Positions 1 through 5,034 of a stretch of 5,034 nucleotides of DNA are shown in pieces. The notes below the pieces were generated by a model. It saw nothing but the letters and a program-made list of their open reading frames with translations, had not been told where the DNA came from and searched no databases. The DNA comes from PeH17 sp964414925 (lineage in GTDB: Bacteria > Bacillota > Clostridia > Christensenellales > CAG-138): the NCBI GenBank assembly GCA_964414925.1, contig CAYPXV010000094.1, forward strand, positions 1-5,034. Direction: 5' to 3'. The position numbers were made by a program, and so were the translations under genes. Within the stretch, counting starts at the first letter, position 1, and each line of letters starts with the position of its first letter.

Positions 1-1
1 T

Positions 2-70
2 GCCGATATTAACGGTGACGGCGTTGTCAATATGTTCGATGCAATTCTTCTGCTCCGAACAATTCTGTAA
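2..70 (+). CDS. C-terminal end of a dockerin type I-containing secreted protein (5' end outside the window)
   Basis: Only the last 22 codons and the TAA stop are present, in the frame starting at base 2. The peptide reads ADINGDGVVNMFDAILLLRT and ends IL. It is a textbook dockerin duplicated segment: an EF-hand-like calcium loop with D, N, D, N and D at loop positions 1, 3, 5, 9 and 12, followed by the start of a hydrophobic helix (AILLLR). In known systems dockerin modules bind cohesin modules on scaffoldins, attaching enzymes to a cellulosome-like extracellular complex or to the cell surface. The position at the very C-terminus suggests this is the second of the usual two repeats. The enzymatic or binding part lies upstream and cannot be seen, so the substrate is unknown. 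A terminator 24 bases after the stop ends the unit. The module call is strong for its length; the whole-protein function is unknown. Confidence 0.85.
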   Translation, partial: ADINGDGVVNMFDAILLLRTIL

Positions 71-93
71 GGTTTTGTATCTTTGTATTACAT

Positions 94-130
94 CAAAGCC
101 TCCCTTGTCCAAAGGAAGGCTTTGATTTTT
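94..130 (+). terminator. Rho-independent terminator of the dockerin gene
   Basis: Bases 94-106 and 112-124 form a 13-position stem with one mismatch (C102 opposite A116), closing a 5-base loop (GTCCA). A T-rich tail (ATTTTT, 125-130) follows directly. It sits 24 bases after the dockerin stop codon, the expected place. The arms start with CAAAGCC and end with GGCTTTG, so the hairpin is partly symmetric. Its A-rich 5' side is matched by fewer Ts on the other strand, which suggests it works mainly rightwards. Confidence 0.82.
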
Positions 131-210
131 ACTCGAACGTTACCGTAAAATTCGCACCACGCATACGGGGCGAAATTAATTTCAAATGGGTGAAAAATCA
201 ACACAGGTGC

Positions 211-251
211 TTTTTTTGTTTATTGACATTATTTGCAAACGGTACTATAAT
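211..251 (+). promoter_or_regulatory. Sigma-A promoter of the ArsR-type regulator gene, perfect consensus
   Basis: The -35 box TTGACA is at 223-228 and the -10 box TATAAT at 246-251, separated by exactly 17 bases. This matches the vegetative consensus at all 12 positions. A T-rich stretch (211-222, with seven Ts in a row) lies directly upstream, where a proximal UP element would sit. The predicted transcription start is near A258, giving a leader of about 40 bases. The leader's start overlaps an imperfect inverted repeat (252-275, TGTT at one end and AACA at the other), which could be an autoregulatory operator, but that is only suggestive. The rest of the spacer (131-210) holds nothing I can name. 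Confidence 0.82.
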
Positions 252-297
252 TGTTGTATTATATTTATAAAAACACACGAATTTCGGAGACAGAAGC

Positions 298-1440
298 ATG
301 AATTTTACCTTTGCAACAGAACCGTCGCTATTGCACGAAACGGCTATACTTTTATTCAGGCACGCCATGGGCATAACTCAATACGATATGGAAAGACGAT
401 TGATACGCAGAAATGCCAGGAATCTGTCCGAAGAGAGCATTGCCCAATTAATGCCGCTGTTTGAATCGCTTAACGATGTTGAACAGGTGGTTTGCGAAGG
501 TATAGATGAAAACGAGTCATTTAAATACTACTTTTGCGATTGCGGAATGGAATGCAGCGGTGAGGACAGTCTTGCCGTGCGCTGTCTTGCAACGTCCGTA
601 CTGCTTGCATTTGATGACCCACTTATATCCGATTACGACGAACAAATCTCCTATCTGAAACGAACATGGAAAAAACTTAAAGAAACCGGCTATGAATTTG
701 AAATTGAAAAGATGTACTTTGAGATAGCCGAACGTCCGGGTGTAATAATGGATGATAATTACCTTTTTAATCAGATAGATAAATTACCTTTTAGCAGAGA
801 ATTTCTTTATAAACTTTATAAGGCATACTCTCATTACGATGAAACCGTTGATGAGCTTGCGGCATTTTTAAGACCCTATGCCATGAAATTAAAGCATGAG
901 CTTAATTCACTCATGCCCTATTATGATAATGCAATGGAACACTGGAAAAAGGCAATTAAGTGCAAAACTTCCGGAACGCTTGCCAATTCTCTGCCGTATA
1001 TGGGTCTTTCTCTGGATTCCGACCTTGATGCAACGGTCAATGTAAGTCTTATAGAAACCTGTTTTTTCAGCATGGTAATGCTCCCTGCAAAAGGCAAGCC
1101 GACTTTATCCCTCTATATGGGTGCGGATGTGCGAAACGAGTCCCCTTTCGGCGACCCTGCATACCCGATTGAATATGTTTACGGTGTTATGAAGATACTT
1201 GCCGACCCCGCTAAACTTAAAATACTTCATCACTTGAGTGTCTCCGACGGCTATTGCGCCGAGCTTGCCGTAGCTCTCGGTCTTGACAGCGGAAACACTT
1301 CAAGATACTTGCGTATGCTTGCCGATATGGGTTTTATCACAAGCTATAAACAAGGCTCTAAAGTTTTCTACAAAACCAATGACGAATCCATACGCAGAAT
1401 TATGCAAAGCGTTACAAGTTTCATCACCAGGGACAAATAA
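298..1440 (+). CDS. ArsR-type winged helix-turn-helix transcriptional regulator with a long uncharacterised N-terminal region
   Basis: A 380-residue protein, predicted cytoplasmic (no signal peptide or membrane segment seen). The DNA-binding part is C-terminal, about residues 293-365. It begins with the helix containing DPAKLKILHHL, then a helix-turn-helix (AELAVALGLDSGNTSRYLRM; recognition helix about 331-344), and a wing ending KQGSKVFYK. This order and spacing are typical of ArsR/SmtB repressors, which are usually about 100-120 residues, so this protein is three times the usual size. The ELCVCDL metal site of classical ArsR is absent; only C320 is nearby. The N-terminal ~290 residues look mainly helical and I cannot assign them; C66, C80, C82, C86 and C96 cluster there. 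It resembles ArsR proteins with a large upstream sensor region, but that is from memory. ATG298 is the first start after an in-frame TAA (268-270), with GGAGA (286-290) seven bases upstream. It lies 108 bases before the protease gene in the same direction, so it may regulate it. Confidence 0.92.
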   Translation: MNFTFATEPSLLHETAILLFRHAMGITQYDMERRLIRRNARNLSEESIAQLMPLFESLNDVEQVVCEGIDENESFKYYFCDCGMECSGEDSLAVRCLATSVLLAFDDPLISDYDEQISYLKRTWKKLKETGYEFEIEKMYFEIAERPGVIMDDNYLFNQIDKLPFSREFLYKLYKAYSHYDETVDELAAFLRPYAMKLKHELNSLMPYYDNAMEHWKKAIKCKTSGTLANSLPYMGLSLDSDLDATVNVSLIETCFFSMVMLPAKGKPTLSLYMGADVRNESPFGDPAYPIEYVYGVMKILADPAKLKILHHLSVSDGYCAELAVALGLDSGNTSRYLRMLADMGFITSYKQGSKVFYKTNDESIRRIMQSVTSFITRDK

Positions 1441-1443
1441 TTT

Positions 1444-1455
1444 TATTTATAAATA
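1444..1455. repeat. 12-base perfect AT-only palindrome in the regulator-protease spacer
   Basis: TATTTATAAATA reads the same on both strands and lies four bases after the regulator stop codon, upstream of the protease -35 box. The first ten bases (TATTTATAAA) recur at 262-271, just after the regulator's predicted transcription start. It could be a regulator binding site shared by both promoters. AT-only palindromes also arise by chance in such AT-rich spacers, so the functional reading is weak. Confidence 0.3.
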
Positions 1456-1469
1456 TACTATTTTTTCTA

Positions 1470-1498
1470 TTGATTGTACACAAAAACAGTGTTATAAT
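1470..1498 (+). promoter_or_regulatory. Predicted sigma-A promoter of the protease gene
   Basis: The -10 box TATAAT (1493-1498) is a perfect match. A -35 box TTGATT (1470-1475, four of six consensus bases) lies 17 bases upstream. The predicted start is near A1505, giving a leader of about 44 bases before ATG1549. The weaker -35 box, compared with the regulator's perfect promoter, suggests a promoter whose activity is set by a protein factor. No clear intrinsic terminator separates the regulator from this promoter, so read-through from the regulator gene is also possible. Confidence 0.65.
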
Positions 1499-1510
1499 GT
1501 TTTTACATAC
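1476..1510. promoter_or_regulatory. Candidate operator: inverted repeat centred on the protease -10 box
   Basis: GTACACAAAAACA (1476-1488) and TGTTTTTACATAC (1498-1510) are inverted copies matching at 10 of 13 positions, with a perfect inner 7-base pair AAAAACA/TGTTTTT. The 9-base spacer lies inside the promoter, so a dimeric protein bound here would cover the -10 box and transcription start, the classical repressor position. The adjacent ArsR-type regulator is the obvious candidate ligand, but this is inference. A single AAAAACA also occurs at 269-275 in the regulator's leader. Confidence 0.4.
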
Positions 1511-1511
1511 A

Positions 1512-1527
1512 TATCGCTGCGGCGATA
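1512..1527 (+). other. Short 5'-leader stem-loop with a UNCG-type tetraloop
   Basis: TATCGC (1512-1517) and GCGATA (1522-1527) pair perfectly over six bases around the loop TGCG. As RNA this is C(UGCG)G, a member of the exceptionally stable UNCG tetraloop class with the favoured C-G closing pair. It would start about eight bases into the predicted protease mRNA and end ten bases before the Shine-Dalgarno sequence (GGGAGG, 1538-1543), leaving that free. The absence of a following T-run argues against a terminator. A role in protecting the 5' end of a long mRNA is plausible but unproven. Confidence 0.45.
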
Positions 1528-1548
1528 AATACTCTCCGGGAGGAAAAA

Positions 1549-4500
1549 ATGAGTAAAATCAGAAAGCTCACAGCCCTGTTTCTTGCAATACTGATGCTTG
1601 TCCCGTTCACGACCGGTTTCAGTATCTTTGCGGAAACCGACACCGCCGACGATAGCAGTCAGTGGTATGTCAATGCCGAGTACGATAATGACACGGCATT
1701 GATAAGCAGCGGCAATTTCACACTCGGTAATGGTTCCGATACACCCGATATCACCACCCTTATCGATTTGGGACTTGCCGAAAAAGAGGTCGTTGTCAAC
1801 GGAAAGACCTTGTACAAGATTACAGATGTTCAAGAATTTTTGAACAAGTACATGGGAAATGTTTCCGCAGGCGGCGCAGATAAGCTTACCATCGAAGCAG
1901 AAGACTATCTCAACGAAGTCGTTCGTGTAGTGGTTTTCTTTGAAGAGCCCTCACTTTTCGAGAACTCGGATCTCAACCTCGGCGTTGGTAAGAAAACCGA
2001 TTCGGCACTTTACACCGAATGTGCGCAAGCCGCAATGGACGTTCAGAATAAGCATATTGCCGAGATAGAAAAGATTGATTCATCAATTGACTTCATATCA
2101 AGAGGCGTTCTGCTTGCGAACTACGCTACATTTGAAATGCCCAGAAAGCTCATGGACGAGCTTAGGAGCATGAAGGGTGTAACAAGAGTAACTTTAGAAC
2201 CGACCTACACCGTAGCTCCCTATGATCTCGTTGATGACGGCGAAGACCATACGGGCGATTCAACCGGTGCTGTTCAGGTAGGCCTTGAAGGTGCATGGAA
2301 GAACGGCTTTACAGGTGAAGGCATGGCTATTGCCATCATCGATACCGGCTGTCAGTATACCCATCAGGGTTTCAACATTCTTCCCGATGAGGAGACTGTA
2401 CGTTATAATGAGGATGCTATAAACGAACTGCTTTCAAATTCGCTGTTCCAGGCTTCCGAACGTATGGGCGGTCCTCTTACCGCAGAGGATGTTTACCTCA
2501 ATGTAAAATTCCCCTTCGTATTTGACTATGCATCCAATGATACCGATGTTCTGCATCATGGTATCAATTCTCACGGAACCAGCGTTGCGGGCGTTATAGC
2601 CGCACATACCGATTCACCCGACGTATATAGCTTTTGCCAGAATAAAATCGGTGTTGCTCCCGATGCACAGCTTGTCATACTGAAAGTTTTCGAAGGTGAC
2701 AGTGCATACATGAGCGACATCATTGCCGCAATGGAAGACAGTATTCTCCTCGGCGTTGATGCTGTCAACCTCAGCCTCGGTCATGCTTGCGGTTTTGATA
2801 ATGAATACGACTGGACGGAAGTATTTGACCGTGCCGTTGAAGCGGGCATCAGTGTAGTATGTTCCGCAGGCAACGAATATAACTCCATGACAGGTGTTAC
2901 CGATACCGGTTATCCCTATACAAGCAATCCCGACAACGGCACTATTGGTGGTCCCGGAACCTATGCTTCCTCTTTGACGGTAGGTTCTCTTAACTCCACC
3001 TCTGCCGCACGTCCCGACTACTTCTTGTACTTCTACAACGAAAAGTTCGGTATTATCGACCCCGCCGAGGCAACCGACGGATTCTATATGTGGACGGATT
3101 ATGACTTCGGTGAAGACCCTTGCTTCTTCAGCAAAGTATTCAACGGTTCAACCGAACCTTTCGTAATTTGCTGGAACAACGATGTTCAGACTTACGACCT
3201 CACCGGCAAGATCGCCTTCATGTTTGAAGATGAGAGCGGTAATCTCACTAATCAGGATGTTTACGAAACCGCTGTTAAAGCCGGCGCAACAGGCGTTGTT
3301 CTCATTCCTTGCAGTGAAGACGATGACAGTATCTGGGATTACGATGTTGTCGTGGACGGCACAGTTCCCTGCCTTGCAACATACTATTATGACTTTTACT
3401 ATATGCTCTGGTGGCGCATTGAAGAATGCGGTATCACCGAAGATGAATATTACGTCACCACTCCCACATGGGATCAGCCCACTGCCAATGCAGGCGAAAT
3501 GAGTGCATTCTCGAGCTGGGGACCCACTCCCGACCTCAAGATCAAGCCCGAGGTTCTCGGTATCGGCGGAAACGTTTATACCCTCTACGGTCAGGAAGGC
3601 AGCAATGCATACTATGTGTGGATCAACGGTACTTCCTTCTCCGCACCCCAGGTTGCGGCAGGTACAGCTCTTGTAAGACAGTACATTCAGGAGCTTTATC
3701 CCACAATGAGTGCAACGGAAATAACGGCACTTGCAAACAAGATTTTGATGAGTACCGCAACTCCCGTTGTAAATCCGAATACCGGATATTTCTACGCCCC
3801 TCGTCAGCAAGGCAGCGGTCTTATCAACCTTACCGCTGCAACGAGCGCAACTGCGTACCTTGAAGTCAACGGTGATCGTCCCAAGATTGAACTGGGTGAC
3901 GACCCCGAAAAGACGGGTGTTTATGATTTAACATTCAGCATTGTCAACATCGGCGATACCGAAAAGGTCTATTCCGTTGATACCTCCGTATTCACCGAAC
4001 AGGCTGAAAGTGTCGGCTACATTAACGGCGAATATCGCTACTCCATGACAGGCGAAGAGCATATGCTCAATCCCGATATCGACGGAGTCAGCGAAGTTAC
4101 CGTACCCGCAGGTGAAACGGTCGAAGTAACGATTACCGTTTCTCTGTCCGCACTTGACAAGCATTACTTCCAGCGTTATTACTCTAACGGCGGATATGTT
4201 GAAGGCTATGTTATTTTGACCGAGCAGAACACCGAAATGCAAAATACGCTTACTCTGCCCTTCCTCGGCTTCTACGGCGACTGGACAGCAGTTCCCGTAT
4301 TTGACGATGTTTATTACTATGACCATCTTGATGACCTTGACGCAGGCGATGAACTCACCGCAATGGGCATGATGGGTGCATACACCACCGAAAACGGAGA
4401 GCTTGTAGGTATTGGCGATGTCAACTACGGAGTTGAAAGCACTTACCACCTCACAGGCAGCGAATATTCGGATAAATTCAACTATATCTCGCCCAACGGC

Positions 4501-5034
4501 GACGGCATAAGGGACGGACTTGAATATGTTGTGCTTCCTCTTATGCGCAACGTAGAAAAGCTCACCTACTCCATTACCGATAATGAGACAGGCGAAGTTT
4601 ACTACTACGACTATGCAGAGCTTCTGTCAAAGAGCCGCGGTCTTCCCCAGGGTATTCATGACGAAGAAAACGATTCGACCTTCTGGTTCATGCCCTGGTA
4701 CGGAACCGATGCAGACGGTAATACATTGCCCGACGGCACAAGCGTTACGGTAAGCATCGTTGCGGAGAAGTATTATAACGGCGAACTTATCACCGATAAT
4801 CTTAATTCAGAGTGGCATTTCAATCTCACGATTGACACAAGCGCACCCGAAATCTTAAGCTTCTCTCCCCGTTTCGAAGAACCCCGCTATTCTAACGGTC
4901 ACATTATAAACGAGAATAAACTCACCTATAAAGATGACGGAATGGTTGCATACTATATGGCATTCGGCACCTGCGGCGGACCTTACTGGCCCGAATACGG
5001 CGGAGGCGAAAAATTCTGGAACTGGATGAACGAA
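1549..5034 (+). CDS. Secreted subtilisin-family (S8) cell-envelope protease, lactocepin/C5a-peptidase type; 3' end outside the window
   Basis: 1162 codons without a stop, cut by the window edge. Such proteases hydrolyse proteins outside the cell. Residues 1-28 are a signal peptide (KIRK, hydrophobic core, probable cut after SIFA). Residues 29-~120 are unassigned; ~120-220 resemble an I9 propeptide, ending VTRVTLEPTY. The catalytic domain has Asp265 (IIDTG), His342 (NSHGTSVAG), oxyanion Asn442 (SAGNE) and Ser696 (GTSFSAP), so it should be active. Between Asn442 and Ser696 lies a PA insert (core ~550-610, LTGKIAFMF and AGATGVVLIP). QQGSGLIN (753-760) closes the peptidase. A first Fn3-like domain (~768-925) ends LPFLGFYGDW, a hallmark of C5a-peptidase fn3 domains. 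A further beta domain starts near ISPNGDG (980-986), and IDTSAPEI (1095-1102) may begin the next. The C-terminal anchor or dockerin is not visible. Eleven cysteines are present, five between 525 and 627. ATG1549 follows in-frame TAA 1495-1497 and GGGAGG five bases upstream. Confidence 0.96.
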   Translation, partial: MSKIRKLTALFLAILMLVPFTTGFSIFAETDTADDSSQWYVNAEYDNDTALISSGNFTLGNGSDTPDITTLIDLGLAEKEVVVNGKTLYKITDVQEFLNKYMGNVSAGGADKLTIEAEDYLNEVVRVVVFFEEPSLFENSDLNLGVGKKTDSALYTECAQAAMDVQNKHIAEIEKIDSSIDFISRGVLLANYATFEMPRKLMDELRSMKGVTRVTLEPTYTVAPYDLVDDGEDHTGDSTGAVQVGLEGAWKNGFTGEGMAIAIIDTGCQYTHQGFNILPDEETVRYNEDAINELLSNSLFQASERMGGPLTAEDVYLNVKFPFVFDYASNDTDVLHHGINSHGTSVAGVIAAHTDSPDVYSFCQNKIGVAPDAQLVILKVFEGDSAYMSDIIAAMEDSILLGVDAVNLSLGHACGFDNEYDWTEVFDRAVEAGISVVCSAGNEYNSMTGVTDTGYPYTSNPDNGTIGGPGTYASSLTVGSLNSTSAARPDYFLYFYNEKFGIIDPAEATDGFYMWTDYDFGEDPCFFSKVFNGSTEPFVICWNNDVQTYDLTGKIAFMFEDESGNLTNQDVYETAVKAGATGVVLIPCSEDDDSIWDYDVVVDGTVPCLATYYYDFYYMLWWRIEECGITEDEYYVTTPTWDQPTANAGEMSAFSSWGPTPDLKIKPEVLGIGGNVYTLYGQEGSNAYYVWINGTSFSAPQVAAGTALVRQYIQELYPTMSATEITALANKILMSTATPVVNPNTGYFYAPRQQGSGLINLTAATSATAYLEVNGDRPKIELGDDPEKTGVYDLTFSIVNIGDTEKVYSVDTSVFTEQAESVGYINGEYRYSMTGEEHMLNPDIDGVSEVTVPAGETVEVTITVSLSALDKHYFQRYYSNGGYVEGYVILTEQNTEMQNTLTLPFLGFYGDWTAVPVFDDVYYYDHLDDLDAGDELTAMGMMGAYTTENGELVGIGDVNYGVESTYHLTGSEYSDKFNYISPNGDGIRDGLEYVVLPLMRNVEKLTYSITDNETGEVYYYDYAELLSKSRGLPQGIHDEENDSTFWFMPWYGTDADGNTLPDGTSVTVSIVAEKYYNGELITDNLNSEWHFNLTIDTSAPEILSFSPRFEEPRYSNGHIINENKLTYKDDGMVAYYMAFGTCGGPYWPEYGGGEKFWNWMNE

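Noticed and set aside
151..174. Possible hairpin TTCGC/GCGAA in the spacer before the regulator, considered as a second terminator
   Set aside because: The stem has only five pairs plus a mismatch and two more pairs, and no T-run follows. The T-run at 211-217 is too far away and is better read as an upstream promoter element.
186..464. A 92-codon open frame on the + strand overlapping the regulator's promoter and 5' part
   Set aside because: It starts upstream of the -35 box, so the regulator's promoter could not transcribe its beginning. It lacks a suitable ribosome binding site and overlaps a convincing gene in another frame.
1441..1470. Possible terminator after the regulator gene
   Set aside because: The only symmetric element is AT-only and would form a very unstable RNA stem, despite the T-run at 1461-1466.
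1492..1833. A 113-codon antisense open frame across the protease start
   Set aside because: It runs through the promoter, the leader and the signal peptide codons, all of which make sense on the + strand.
3148..3810. A 220-codon antisense open frame within the protease gene
   Set aside because: The + strand carries the PA domain and catalytic serine motif here without interruption. The antisense frame is a by-product of codon use, and its cysteine-rich translation resembles no family I know.
3182..3863. Two overlapping + strand open frames inside the protease gene
   Set aside because: They are out of frame with an uninterrupted protease frame and show no domain or start signal.
3928..4449. 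A 173-codon antisense open frame within the Fn3-like region of the protease
   Set aside because: It lies fully inside the protease coding frame, which shows family motifs in this stretch; no independent promoter or plausible product was seen.

Overview
The window looks like chromosomal DNA from an anaerobic, low-to-medium GC Gram-positive bacterium of the class Clostridia, probably a gut or rumen relative of Ruminococcus/Oscillospiraceae. Three things suggest this: a C-terminal dockerin type I repeat at the left edge, sigma-A type promoters with strong purine-rich ribosome binding sites, and a very large secreted subtilisin-like protease of the lactocepin/C5a-peptidase type. The genus is an inference; no rRNA or other taxonomic marker is present.

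Layout, all on the + strand. Bases 2-70 hold the last 22 codons of a protein ending in a dockerin calcium-binding repeat, followed by an intrinsic terminator at 94-130. Bases 131-297 are a spacer with a perfect-consensus promoter (TTGACA, 17 bp, TATAAT). It drives a 380-residue regulator (298-1440) with an ArsR-type winged helix-turn-helix at its C-terminus and a long N-terminal region I cannot assign. The 108-base spacer after it has no obvious terminator. It holds a second promoter, an inverted repeat centred on the -10 box, and a short UNCG-capped hairpin in the predicted leader. Bases 1549-5034 are the first 1162 codons of a secreted S8 protease. It shows a signal peptide, an I9-like propeptide, a complete Asp/His/Asn/Ser active-site set, a PA insert and Fn3-like domains. 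The gene runs off the right edge without a stop.

Working model (inference): the regulator is expressed from a strong promoter and may control itself and the neighbouring protease, whose promoter overlaps a candidate operator. The protease would degrade extracellular protein or peptides. The dockerin protein just upstream shows the organism exports proteins meant for a cohesin-bearing scaffold, but the terminator makes that gene a separate transcription unit. I saw no RNA genes, CRISPR array, insertion sequence, phage or defence genes. The least explained parts are the regulator's N-terminal ~290 residues with their cysteine cluster and the protease's N-terminal region before its propeptide.
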